Of a stretch of 17,443 nucleotides of DNA, positions 1 through 6,878 are shown in pieces. A program made the translations under genes and the position numbers. The notes under the pieces were generated by a model, which saw only the letters and a program-made list of their open reading frames with translations, was not told the origin of the DNA and did not search any database. Origin of the DNA: JABMRP01 sp964444795 (GTDB taxonomy: Bacteria; Planctomycetota; Planctomycetia; Pirellulales; Thermoguttaceae); the NCBI GenBank assembly GCA_964444795.1, contig CAYUIQ010000194.1:1-17443 (forward strand), read 5' to 3'. Numbering within the stretch: the stretch's first letter is position 1; every line of letters starts with the position of its first letter.

Positions 1-49
1 GATCAGGGGGGGGGCGGGGCTTTTCTTTGTTTCGACCTGGTTCCTCTGT

Positions 50-925
50 TCAGCGGGCGGCCAGCGCTTCCATGACCCGATCGGTGATCGTTCGGATCAG
101 CGCTTCCTGATCGGCCGGGGGCGTGCCGTTGGGCGTAGCGGTTGCCGCCGGGGCCGGATTGGGCTGCGGTGAATTATACCGCGGCGCCTCGAACGCCTTC
201 GGGGCGACGCCCGTCTCTTTCCAACTATCCCGGAAGACGTCGTTGGCACACAGTTCGCAGTTTTCCATCTTCGCCCGGGGATCGCTGTAACCCCATTGGT
301 CCTTCAAGTCCAACAGGGCCTTGGTCTCCGGCTCGGTGAAGTAGTGAACTCCGCCCAGCCCGCGGGCCAACATCAGCATACGGCAGTAGGCGTCGAGCAC
401 TTCGGTCCACCAATAGGCCTTTTCCACCGTCGCGTCGAAACTGACCGTCCCGTGGTTGCCGAGGATAATGACGTTCGACTTATGCACGAAGGGTAAGATC
501 GTATCGGCGAATTCCTGCCCGCCGGGGATGGCGTACTTGGCGATCGGCACGTCGCCGATAAAGATCTCGACTTCCGGCAACACACACTGCGGGACCGGCT
601 CCCGGGCGATCCCAAATGCCGTGGCATGGGGCGGATGGCAATGGACCACCGACTTGATCTCGGGTCGCTCCTTCATCAGTGCCAGATGCAAGAGCACCTC
701 GCTGGTCCGCTTGCGCCGGCCGGCCAGTTGCTTGCCTTCCATGTCGACGACACACAAATCGTCGGGCTTCATAAATCCCTTGGTCATCATCGTCGGCGTG
801 CAGATCACCTCGTTCTCGCCGATGCGATAGGAGATATTTCCGTCGTTGGCCGCGGCGAACCCCTTCTTGTAAAGGCGGCTGCCGATATCGCAAATCTCTT
901 GTTTGATTTTGTGCGCGTTGATCAT
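50..925 (-). CDS. Class II (zinc) aldolase with C-terminal encapsulation peptide, fuculose/rhamnulose-phosphate type
   Basis: Probably cleaves L-fuculose-1-phosphate and/or L-rhamnulose-1-phosphate to DHAP and lactaldehyde, the step that feeds the microcompartment. The 291-residue protein has the class II aldolase/adducin fold. It shows the N-terminal NDGNIS motif, a probable catalytic Glu76, zinc ligands His95 and His97 in VVHCHPPHATAFG, and His158 in ILGNHGT. The catalytic domain ends near residue 245. Then comes a Pro/Ala/Thr-rich linker (about 246-272) and an amphipathic helix ending in ITDRVMEALAAR, which matches the encapsulation peptides that target cargo to BMC shells. Free FucA enzymes are about 215 residues, so the extension is specific to this setting. 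A Cys pair, C223-x2-C226, is of unknown role. It is the last gene of the operon inside the window, 53 bases after a BMC-P gene. Fold and BMC link are secure; which sugar phosphate is preferred is inferred. Confidence 0.93.
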   Translation of the reverse strand: MINAHKIKQEICDIGSRLYKKGFAAANDGNISYRIGENEVICTPTMMTKGFMKPDDLCVVDMEGKQLAGRRKRTSEVLLHLALMKERPEIKSVVHCHPPHATAFGIAREPVPQCVLPEVEIFIGDVPIAKYAIPGGQEFADTILPFVHKSNVIILGNHGTVSFDATVEKAYWWTEVLDAYCRMLMLARGLGGVHYFTEPETKALLDLKDQWGYSDPRAKMENCELCANDVFRDSWKETGVAPKAFEAPRYNSPQPNPAPAATATPNGTPPADQEALIRTITDRVMEALAAR

Positions 926-953
926 GGTTTGGTTCTCTTACGGTTGAGCTATC

Positions 954-973
954 TCCCCGATCTTTGCCGGGGA
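954..973. other. Small intergenic hairpin between BMC-P and aldolase genes
   Basis: TCCCCG and CGGGGA form a perfect 6-bp stem around an 8-base loop in the 53-base spacer upstream of the aldolase start. There is no T-run, so it does not look like a full terminator. It could stabilise or tune the distal message; this is speculative. Confidence 0.35.
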
Positions 974-978
974 ACGAG

Positions 979-1275
979 TTATTTCAAGGTTTCGGCGACC
1001 ACGTCGATCGAATCGAGAATGGCCGCGTTGTAGGCGTCGATCGGTTTGACTTCGGGGTAAAAGGGCATCGCCGCCTCGCGGCCTTCGCTGATCGCAATAC
1101 GGCTGCCGGTGCCGGCGCCCAGTTCGTCGAACACGGCAAATTCACCCGCCGGCTCGCCCGATCCGCCCGACAAATCCCCCAGCGAAAGCGGCGTCACGAG
1201 CTTCAGCCGCGCCCCTGCGAGGCTCGGATGAACCCGGCTGAGTGTCACCGTGCCGACCACTTCGCCGATTCTCAT
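979..1275 (-). CDS. BMC-P shell vertex protein (EutN/CcmL family), copy 1
   Basis: Pentameric vertex protein that caps the corners of the icosahedral microcompartment shell. The 98 residues begin MRIGEVVGTVTLSRVHPSL and continue with LKLVTPL, the strand pattern of EutN/CcmL proteins. The typical FDELGAGTGSRIAIS segment (compare DxxGAGxGExVLV) follows and the protein ends in a short acidic IDVVAETLK tail. It carries a Gly/Ser-rich insertion (DLSGGSGEPAGEF) in the loop where other family members bind nothing known. It lies between the unassigned RpiB-like gene (15-base spacing) and the aldolase. It is one of three divergent BMC-P genes in this operon; several BMC-P paralogues are normal for PVM-type loci. 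Confidence 0.93.
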   Translation of the reverse strand: MRIGEVVGTVTLSRVHPSLAGARLKLVTPLSLGDLSGGSGEPAGEFAVFDELGAGTGSRIAISEGREAAMPFYPEVKPIDAYNAAILDSIDVVAETLK

Positions 1276-1290
1276 GTGCGTACCTTGTTT

Positions 1291-2016
1291 CTATCCCAAT
1301 CGATCTCGAAACACGGGCGGACACATCCTGATGCCCGCGTCGCGAAAGTCTTCAATGATCCGTCGCAGTTCGACGGGCCCGTACTTGGTCGGATCGGCCA
1401 CCAGCACGTTGGCCGCGACCGAAGCGAGCGCCGCGGCGGTGCCCGACGCGTCGGTCGCAGCGACCGCCCGAACACCCTGTTGCCGGTTGGCCAGGCAAGC
1501 CACCGCTGCCGGAAACTTACATAACACGATCGCCAGCGAGTTGCCCGAGCCGACGGCTTCGGCCGCCCGGTCGGTTGCGCCGAGGGAGCAATCGATCCGC
1601 CGCGACTCGATCTCTCCCGGTTTCTTCCTCAGGGCATCGACCAGCGGGGCCGGATCATACTTCGGTCCCACGACCGTCAGCACCAGACGAGCCGCCGGAG
1701 CATGGTTTCCACCTTGGCCTGTTTCTCGGACCAACGTCACGTCGCGCCGACGGAGTTCGTCATGTACCGAGGGCGTAACGACCGCCTCGGGCAGCACCAC
1801 CAAACGTTGCACTCCGGCCAAACGTCCGTTGATTTCCTTCGTCGTGACCACGCGAGCGGCCAGTATTAGGCGGCCTTTGCCTTCCGGCGCAGGCGAATCG
1901 CCCGAGGCGGACGAAGCCCCCGTTTCGTTCGGCGCGGAGCGAGCCCGCGGCGCGGCACCCAGTCGGGCGAGCACCTCGTAAACGATCCGATCGATATCCA
2001 TGGGCGAATTGGCCAT
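1291..2016 (-). CDS. Unassigned microcompartment protein with RpiB-like C-terminus and N-terminal encapsulation peptide
   Basis: No firm function is recognised. The 241 residues fall into three parts. Residues 6-20 (MDIDRIVYEVLARLG) form an amphipathic helix that looks like an encapsulation peptide. Residues 21-48 are an Ala/Pro/Ser-rich linker. The globular part contains a segment around 55-97 with the pattern 'L.G..RLVVLPEAVVTPSVHDELRRRDV', which resembles a motif seen in other BMC accessory proteins. Its C-terminal half (about 158-235, with CKFPAAVACLANRQQGVRAV and AANVLVADPTKYG) resembles the ribose-5-phosphate isomerase B/LacA fold. The start codon overlaps the stop of the preceding BMC-P gene as TGATG, which implies translational coupling; an in-frame Met at residue 6 (2001) is an alternative start exactly at the peptide. 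It is probably lumenal cargo. Isomerase activity is not established, because I do not see the full set of RpiB catalytic residues. Confidence 0.85.
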   Translation of the reverse strand: MANSPMDIDRIVYEVLARLGAAPRARSAPNETGASSASGDSPAPEGKGRLILAARVVTTKEINGRLAGVQRLVVLPEAVVTPSVHDELRRRDVTLVRETGQGGNHAPAARLVLTVVGPKYDPAPLVDALRKKPGEIESRRIDCSLGATDRAAEAVGSGNSLAIVLCKFPAAVACLANRQQGVRAVAATDASGTAAALASVAANVLVADPTKYGPVELRRIIEDFRDAGIRMCPPVFRDRLG

Positions 2017-2273
2017 CAGTCAGGAATTCCTATCACCGACCATCGGACGGGCGTGTTGTCGCTTGCCAGTAGCTCTCGCGTGGCGCGTCCGTCGCTGGTC
2101 ACGACCACCGTTTCTCCAATGCCGGCCCCCAACGCATCGACGGCCAGCACCGGATCGCCGTCGCATCCGCGGCCGTCGGCCTCCAACGGTTGGACCACCA
2201 GCAGCTTCCACCCCTGCATCGAAGGATGCTTCACGGTCGAAGTCGTATTGCCGATGACACGTCCCAGGAGCAC
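2016..2273 (-). CDS. BMC-P shell vertex protein (EutN/CcmL family), copy 2
   Basis: Shell vertex pentamer subunit of 85 residues, close to the minimal family length. It starts MLLGRVIGNTTSTVKHPSM, followed by the WKLLVVQPL strand, the VDALGAGIGETVVVTSDG turn typical of EutN/CcmL, and a C-terminal WSVIGIPD strand. It sits 34 bases after the aldehyde dehydrogenase gene and its stop codon overlaps the next start by one base (TGATG). It is shorter than the other two BMC-P proteins of the operon and lacks their tails, so it is the best candidate for the plain corner cap. Confidence 0.94.
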   Translation of the reverse strand: MLLGRVIGNTTSTVKHPSMQGWKLLVVQPLEADGRGCDGDPVLAVDALGAGIGETVVVTSDGRATRELLASDNTPVRWSVIGIPD

Positions 2274-2307
2274 GGTTTTGTTTCCTTTGTTCGTTTCCCA
2301 AACGAGA

Positions 2308-3744
2308 TCACTTTCCGAGGATTCGCAGATTGTCGATCATTGAGCAGCGTCTTTCGCGGGTGAAGGTCAACGGTGTGGTGACCCCTTCTCCGGTCGGTCC
2401 GGCGATGGAGAACGACAGGTATCCCTCTCCTCCGAGTCCCAGCCCCGCCATGCTCGGGCCGTTTTTCACAAACAGGGTCGTATCCAGCGCCTTGCCCATG
2501 CGGGTCATGTGGGACACGTCGTGCGAGTGGATCATGGCCGTGTGGCGAAAACCGTGTTCGCTTTCCCGCGCGCGCTCGATGGCGTCGTCGACGTCGCGAC
2601 AGCGGACAAAGGGGACAAAGGGCATCATCTGTTCGACGGGCACGAAGGGGTTTGACTCGTCGGTCTCGCCGAACAGTAGCTCGACTTCCGGGGCCACGTT
2701 CTTACCGATTCCGGCGGCCAGCACGGCCGCGTCTTGTCCGAGGAAATCGCGGGCGGGCACGTCGTGCTTGTGCTGGCCCTCTCCAACGGTACTGATGGCG
2801 ACGCGAGTGAGGGCGTCGACTTCGCCGGCCGTCAACCGCACGGCACCGGCCCGTTCCATGGCCGCCATCATCGCGTCGAACACGTCGCCGACGACAAACG
2901 CCTGCTTCTCGGCGATGCACAGCAGGTTGTTATCGTACGCGGCGCCTTGAATGATACATCGGGCAGCCCGATCCAGATCGGCCGTTTCGTCGACCACCAC
3001 GGGTGGATTACCCGGTCCGGCAACGATCGCCCTTTTGGCCTGTTGCATGGCCGCCCGCGCCACGCCGGGTCCGCCGGTGACACACAGCAGGTTGACATCC
3101 CGATGCTTGAAGATCGCTTCGGCCGTTTCCAGCGTGGGCTCGGTGATGATCGTGATCAGGTTGTCGATCCCCAGGTCGGCATGGATGGCCTCGTTGTAGC
3201 GGCGCACGCCCTCGGATCCCACGCGACGGCCGCTGGGATGCGGGTTGAATACGACCGTATTGCCCGCGGCGATCATGCTCACCGCGTTGCCGGTAATCGT
3301 GGGCAGCGAATGGGTGACCGGAGTAATCGCGCCAATGACGCCGAAGGGAGCGTGTTCGACGACGGCTAGCCCGTGGTCGCCGCTGAACACTTCGCTGCGC
3401 ATGAACTCGACGCCCGGCGAGTGCCGGCCGAGGGTCTTGAGCTTGTCGATCTTGTGCTGGAGTCGACCAATCTTGGTCTCCTCCATCTCCATCGTACCCA
3501 GCTCGACACACTGGTCGATGGCCAGCCGGCGGATGTGGCCGATGATGCGGCGGCGATCGGCGATGGTTCGCCGGGAAAGCTGCTCGAAGGCCTCGCGCGA
3601 CGCGGCCACCGCTTCGTTGACACACGTGAACTGGCCGAATCGGCCTTGGTAGCCGCCGCCGGCGACCGGCGCGGTTCCGTTGGACCCGATCCGGGAGAGC
3701 ACTTCGGTAACGACGTTGCGGACTAATGTTTCGTCGACTTGCAT
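2308..3744 (-). CDS. CoA-acylating aldehyde dehydrogenase (PduP/EutE-like) with N-terminal encapsulation peptide
   Basis: Oxidises the aldehyde made by the aldolase (expected: lactaldehyde) with NAD+ and CoA to the acyl-CoA inside the shell. The protein is 478 residues from the Met at 3744. I chose that start because AAAGGAAA precedes it at good spacing and because it places an encapsulation peptide (MQVDETLVRNVVTEVLSRIG) at the very N-terminus; the open frame upstream runs only into a REP-like hairpin. The ALDH fold is shown by GAITPVTHS and NPHPSGRR near the substrate and cofactor pocket, by GPGNPPVVVDETAD, and by the catalytic Cys276 in NNLLCIAEKQ, the signature of the PduP/EutE branch rather than of acid-forming ALDHs. 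A Gly-rich linker follows the peptide (about 21-36). Lactaldehyde as substrate is inferred from the locus type. Confidence 0.93.
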   Translation of the reverse strand: MQVDETLVRNVVTEVLSRIGSNGTAPVAGGGYQGRFGQFTCVNEAVAASREAFEQLSRRTIADRRRIIGHIRRLAIDQCVELGTMEMEETKIGRLQHKIDKLKTLGRHSPGVEFMRSEVFSGDHGLAVVEHAPFGVIGAITPVTHSLPTITGNAVSMIAAGNTVVFNPHPSGRRVGSEGVRRYNEAIHADLGIDNLITIITEPTLETAEAIFKHRDVNLLCVTGGPGVARAAMQQAKRAIVAGPGNPPVVVDETADLDRAARCIIQGAAYDNNLLCIAEKQAFVVGDVFDAMMAAMERAGAVRLTAGEVDALTRVAISTVGEGQHKHDVPARDFLGQDAAVLAAGIGKNVAPEVELLFGETDESNPFVPVEQMMPFVPFVRCRDVDDAIERARESEHGFRHTAMIHSHDVSHMTRMGKALDTTLFVKNGPSMAGLGLGGEGYLSFSIAGPTGEGVTTPLTFTRERRCSMIDNLRILGK

Positions 3745-3762
3745 GGTGGAATTTCCTTTGCG

Positions 3763-3838
3763 GGAAAAGGGGACAGGTACATTTTGTGCGAAGCACCCTC
3801 CGGGCCGTTCCGGCAAAATGTACCTATCCCCTTTTTCC
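3763..3838. repeat. REP-like imperfect inverted repeat inside the operon
   Basis: The arms at 3763-3786 and 3814-3838 are inverted copies that share GGGGAyAGGTACATTTTG, differing by one extra A and one C/T change that still allows G-U pairing. A GC-rich loop of 27 bases lies between them. The element fills the spacer between the BMC-P gene at 3844 and the aldehyde dehydrogenase start at 3744. Similar 'GGGGACAGGTAC' palindromes occur in many genomes as REP/RAYT-associated repeats (family knowledge, not checked here). In RNA it would form a long stem between two cistrons and may influence processing or stability. Confidence 0.75.
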
Positions 3839-3843
3839 TGGCC

Positions 3844-4170
3844 TTACGAATCCGAATCGGTGGCTTCCTTGTCGTATACGCACAAACTGTCGACGTGTAC
3901 CGTGTCGACAATTCCGATGACCACCGTGTCGACGGGCAGAGTCTTTGTTTCGGGGGTAAGCCGGGCGCTGGAGCCCTGGGTAATCAATACGTATTCACCC
4001 TGACCGGCGCCGACCGTATCGACGGCGACAAACGTGCGGCCGGTCGTTTTCAGGGTCTTTCGAGTCTCCGCGTCGAGCCGGTAAGGTTCGACGACCAGCA
4101 GCTTGCGACCGACCATCGCGTCGACCTTCTGCGTCGCCACGAGCGATCCGGTAACTTTGGCAACAAACAT
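3844..4170 (-). CDS. BMC-P shell vertex protein (EutN/CcmL family), copy 3
   Basis: Shell vertex protein of 108 residues. The sequence starts MFVAKVTGSLVATQKVDAM, continues with GRKLLVVEPYRLD, and has the strong family signature VAVDTVGAGQGEYVLITQGSSAR. It ends with VDTVVIGIVDTVHVD plus an extra charged tail (CVYDKEATDSDS). It begins three bases after the stop of the acetate-kinase gene, so the two are surely co-transcribed. The tail is longer than in copy 2 and could face the outside or contact a partner, but nothing in the sequence decides this. Confidence 0.94.
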   Translation of the reverse strand: MFVAKVTGSLVATQKVDAMVGRKLLVVEPYRLDAETRKTLKTTGRTFVAVDTVGAGQGEYVLITQGSSARLTPETKTLPVDTVVIGIVDTVHVDSLCVYDKEATDSDS

Positions 4171-4173
4171 GAG

Positions 4174-5358
4174 CTAACCCTCCAACAGGGCCTTGGCTTG
4201 TCTGGCGACGATGATTTCCTCGTTGGTGGGTACGACCCAAACCTGCACGCGGCTTTCGGCGGCGCTGATCTTCGCTTCGCCGGAGACGTCTTCATTGGCG
4301 GCCGCGTCGAGCACGATGCCCAGTTCTTCCAGATCGCGGCAGACCTCCGCTCGAAACGCGGCCCGGTTTTCGCCGATGCCGCCGGTAAACACGATCACGT
4401 CGGCGCCGCCCAACTCGACCAGATAGGCACCCAGGTAATGGCGCGTGCTGGCGGCGTAGACGTCCAGTGCCAACCGGGCCCGCTCGTTGCCGTCGGCGGC
4501 CGCTTCGATGATGTCGCGCAGATCGGTTCCGACGCCGCTGATGCCCAGCAGTCCGCCCTCATTGGCCAGCGTGGACAACACTTCGTCGAGCGACTTGCGC
4601 GTCTTCTCGATCAACAGCGGCAGGGCAAACGGATCGAAATCTCCCACCCGATTGTTTTGCGGCAATCCGCTCTGCGCGCTGAGCCCCATGCTGGCGGCCA
4701 CGCTCTGGCCGTCGCGAATGGCACACAGCGAACTCGATCCGCCCAGGTGACAGGAGATCATCCGCAGGTCGTCGCGGCCGAGGATTTCGGCGGTGCGCGT
4801 GGCGATGTAACGGTGGCTGGCGCCGTGGAATCCGAAGCGGCGAATCAGTCCGTCGGCCGCCCACTCGTGCGGGATGGCGTAGTGCCGGTTTCGCTCGGGG
4901 ATCGTCTGGTGGAAATCGGTCTCAAAGGCCGCGACCAACGGGATCTCGGGGAGCTGTTGGCCCAATTGCCGCATGGCGGCGATGTAGGGCGGGTTGTGAG
5001 CCGGGGCCACGTGGTTCATCTCTTCCATGGCCGCCAGCACCTCGGGCGTGACCCGTTGCACGCCGGTGAGCCGCCCGCCATGCACCGCCTTGAACCCGAT
5101 CGCCGAGACTTCCGAAGCGTCCTTCAGACAGCCCGACTCGGCATCGGTCAATTGCCCAAGACATTGGCGCACCGCTTCGGCGTGGTCGGGCACGTGGACG
5201 TAACGCTCGCGGCGGTCGTTGCCGATTTCGACGAAACAGCAACTTTCCGGCGAGCCGATCCGATCGATGCCGCCACGGGCGAGCTGGTGCTCGTGGTCCA
5301 TGTCGTACAGGCGGTACTTGAAGCTCGTCGAGCCGAGGTTGGCAACGAGAATCTTCAT
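4174..5358 (-). CDS. ackA: Acetate-kinase family acyl kinase of the microcompartment operon
   Basis: Transfers phosphate from an acyl-phosphate to ADP, giving ATP and the free acid; acetyl-, propionyl- or lactyl-phosphate are possible substrates. The 394-residue length is normal for the ASKHA acetate-kinase family. Seen motifs are NLGSTSFK (phosphate 1), VHGG at 92-95, HNPP, FHQTIP, FGFHGASHRY (His178), CHLGGSSS, R237 in NNRVGDFDP, FTGGIGEN and VPTNEE near the C-terminus. Two positions differ from classical acetate kinase when aligned by eye with the Methanosarcina enzyme: the Arg91 equivalent is Lys90 and the catalytic Asp148 equivalent is Glu146. The start is supported by a GGGAGGAG-type ribosome site. 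It has no encapsulation peptide, so it may act in the cytosol or enter the shell by another route. Family is secure; substrate is open. Confidence 0.9.
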   Translation of the reverse strand: MKILVANLGSTSFKYRLYDMDHEHQLARGGIDRIGSPESCCFVEIGNDRRERYVHVPDHAEAVRQCLGQLTDAESGCLKDASEVSAIGFKAVHGGRLTGVQRVTPEVLAAMEEMNHVAPAHNPPYIAAMRQLGQQLPEIPLVAAFETDFHQTIPERNRHYAIPHEWAADGLIRRFGFHGASHRYIATRTAEILGRDDLRMISCHLGGSSSLCAIRDGQSVAASMGLSAQSGLPQNNRVGDFDPFALPLLIEKTRKSLDEVLSTLANEGGLLGISGVGTDLRDIIEAAADGNERARLALDVYAASTRHYLGAYLVELGGADVIVFTGGIGENRAAFRAEVCRDLEELGIVLDAAANEDVSGEAKISAAESRVQVWVVPTNEEIIVARQAKALLEG

Positions 5359-5448
5359 CGCTTCCTACTCCTCCCCGAGCGACTCGCCGGCCGGCTTCCG
5401 CCGCGGCGAACGTCTACCCGAGGCGCGGGGTCCTTCCTCGTGGCGTTC

Positions 5449-5718
5449 CTACGACAGGTAGGCGGCAGTCACGCCGTTGGCCGGCCGGGGGATGATGTGG
5501 CTGGCCATCAGTTCGCCGACGGCGCCGGCCGCGTTGGCGCCGGCTTCCACCGCCGCACGCACACTGCCCACGTCGCCGCGGACCACGGTTGTTACCAGTC
5601 CGCCGCCGATCTGAACTCGCTTGACGATCTTCACGTTGGCCGCCTTGGCCATCGCGTCGGTCGCTTCGACCAGCGCCACGAGCCCTCTCGTTTCAATCAA
5701 TCCAATGGCGTCTTGCAT
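5449..5718 (-). CDS. BMC-H hexameric shell protein, copy 1 (GGG pore)
   Basis: Single-domain BMC shell protein of 89 residues that tiles the shell facets as hexamers. It shows the canonical start AIGLIETRGLVALVEATDAM, the KAANV segment, the pore region VQIGGGLVTTVVRGDV and the AVGELMASHIIPRP end strand. The pore triplet is Gly-Gly-Gly where the most common form is Gly-Ser-Gly, which would change the lining of the central pore. A short AYLS tail follows. It lies 90 bases upstream of the kinase gene and 80 bases after the second BMC-H gene. An AAGGATA ribosome site precedes the start. Confidence 0.96.
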   Translation of the reverse strand: MQDAIGLIETRGLVALVEATDAMAKAANVKIVKRVQIGGGLVTTVVRGDVGSVRAAVEAGANAAGAVGELMASHIIPRPANGVTAAYLS

Positions 5719-5798
5719 GGTTGGGATATCCTTCGTCGGTTAGTATCTAAATTGAATGGGGTGCGTCAGTTTACTAGTCCCCTGTCCCCAGTCCGCAC
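5719..5798. other. 80-base spacer with a short GGGGACAGG-like match
   Basis: No gene. The spacer between the two BMC-H genes contains CCCCTGTCCCC at 5779-5789, whose reverse complement shares nine bases (GGGGACAGG) with the arms of the hairpin at 3763-3838. It may be a degenerate remnant of the same repeat family or chance. Confidence 0.3.
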
Positions 5799-6101
5799 TT
5801 ACGCCGTTCGCTTGGGTTTGGCGGGCGGGGGCAGCACGACGTCGAGATCTTCGTGCGGTCGGGGGATGACCTGGACACTGATGATTTCGCCGACACGGCC
5901 ACCCGCGGCAGCACCCGCGTCGGTGGCCGCCTTCACGGCCGCAACGTCGCCGGTCACAAACGCCGTGACCATGCCGCTGCCGACTTTGTCCCAGCCGAGA
6001 AACTCGACGTTGGCCGCCTTCATCATCGCGTCGCTGGCCTCGACCAGGGTTACGAACCCTTTGGCCTCGATCATACCCAGCGCTTCTTTAACTTTTGCCA
6101 T
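5799..6101 (-). CDS. BMC-H hexameric shell protein, copy 2 (GSG pore, Pro/Lys tail)
   Basis: Main-type facet hexamer subunit of 100 residues. It begins MAKVKEALGMIEAKGFVTLVE, the classic PduA/EutM opening. The pore motif DKVGSGMVTAFVTGDV follows and then the GGRVGEIISVQVIPRPHEDL end typical of BMC-H. Compared with PduA-like proteins it has an extra C-terminal tail rich in Pro and Lys (PPPAKPKRTA). It is the first shell gene of the operon, 50 bases after pduL, preceded by GGAGA at a suitable spacing. Its position and canonical pore suggest it is the bulk shell component; that is inference. Confidence 0.96.
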   Translation of the reverse strand: MAKVKEALGMIEAKGFVTLVEASDAMMKAANVEFLGWDKVGSGMVTAFVTGDVAAVKAATDAGAAAGGRVGEIISVQVIPRPHEDLDVVLPPPAKPKRTA

Positions 6102-6151
6102 GGTTATCGTCTCCGAGTTGGTGAAACAGTTGTCTGGTGTCTGGTAGTTCT

Positions 6152-6817
6152 CTATGGTTTGAAAAGCTCGACTTTCGTGGCGTGATCCATGTCCACCGCG
6201 TTTCCTTCGTCGGTATCCAGATGCACTTCGAGCTTGCTCGTCTGGTCGGCCCTAACCAACAGGTTCTCCAGCACGGCACCGCAGGAGGAGCTAACCCGCA
6301 GATTCATGCGGTCGCCATTCTGGACGCCGTAATGCGCCGCGTCGTGCATGTTGATGTGAACATGCCGCTCGGCCCGGATCACGCCTTCTTTCAGTTCGAC
6401 CACTCCCTCGGGACCAACCAGCACACAGCCCGGGGTTCCTTCGAGCTTGCCGCTGCCGCGTACCGGCAGGTCGATGCCCAGCGAGATGCCGTCGGTAAAC
6501 GCCAACTCGACCTGCGACTTGGATCGCGTAGGCCCGAGAATGCGAACCGACGGCAGCATCCGCTTGCGCGGACCGACCAGCATGACCGTCTCCTCGGCCG
6601 CGTAGGCTCCGTCCTGGTACAGATCCTTCATCACCGTGAGTTTGTGTCCGGGGCCAAAGAGCGTCTCCACATCGGCATCGCTTAGATGTACATGCCGGGC
6701 GGAAATGCTCACGACCAACTCCGGCCGGCTACCCGGCGGAGGACCGACTTGCTGGACGACAATCTCGCGGACGATCTGCTCGACTAGGCCGCGATCGATC
6801 GGCGGTGCCACACTCAT
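6152..6817 (-). CDS. pduL: Phosphotransacylase PduL with N-terminal encapsulation peptide
   Basis: Converts the acyl-CoA made by the dehydrogenase to acyl-phosphate and recycles CoA inside the shell. The 221-residue protein has two PTAC half-domains. Zinc ligands are visible as His42 and His44 in SARHVHLS, His152 and His154 in RHVHINMHDA, and His199 in EVHLDTDEGNA; the spacing matches the two-metal site described for PduL crystal structures. The core motif LPVRGSGKLEGTPG is present. Residues about 7-24 (IDRGLVEQIVREIVVQQV) form an amphipathic encapsulation helix followed by a Pro-rich linker. It is the first enzyme gene after the regulator (61-base gap) and is followed by the shell genes. This is the best single marker that the locus is a catabolic microcompartment. 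Confidence 0.95.
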   Translation of the reverse strand: MSVAPPIDRGLVEQIVREIVVQQVGPPPGSRPELVVSISARHVHLSDADVETLFGPGHKLTVMKDLYQDGAYAAEETVMLVGPRKRMLPSVRILGPTRSKSQVELAFTDGISLGIDLPVRGSGKLEGTPGCVLVGPEGVVELKEGVIRAERHVHINMHDAAHYGVQNGDRMNLRVSSSCGAVLENLLVRADQTSKLEVHLDTDEGNAVDMDHATKVELFKP

Positions 6818-6878
6818 CCTGGTATTTCCCGTTGTCGTGTCTCGTGGTTACGGTTTGCTTCGTTGTTACGATTGGTTG

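Noticed and set aside
1..49. G-rich stretch at the left edge as a terminator
   Set aside because: There is a run of nine G followed by CGGGGC and TTTTC, but no stem forms on the minus strand after the aldolase stop.
1250..1981. 243-codon open frame on the plus strand
   Set aside because: Antisense to the RpiB-like gene; Ser/Arg/Ala-rich low-quality composition.
3739..6147. 802-codon open frame on the plus strand
   Set aside because: It is antisense to the kinase, three shell genes and the 3843-5800 spacers, has no recognisable domain and arises from high GC in the real minus-strand genes.
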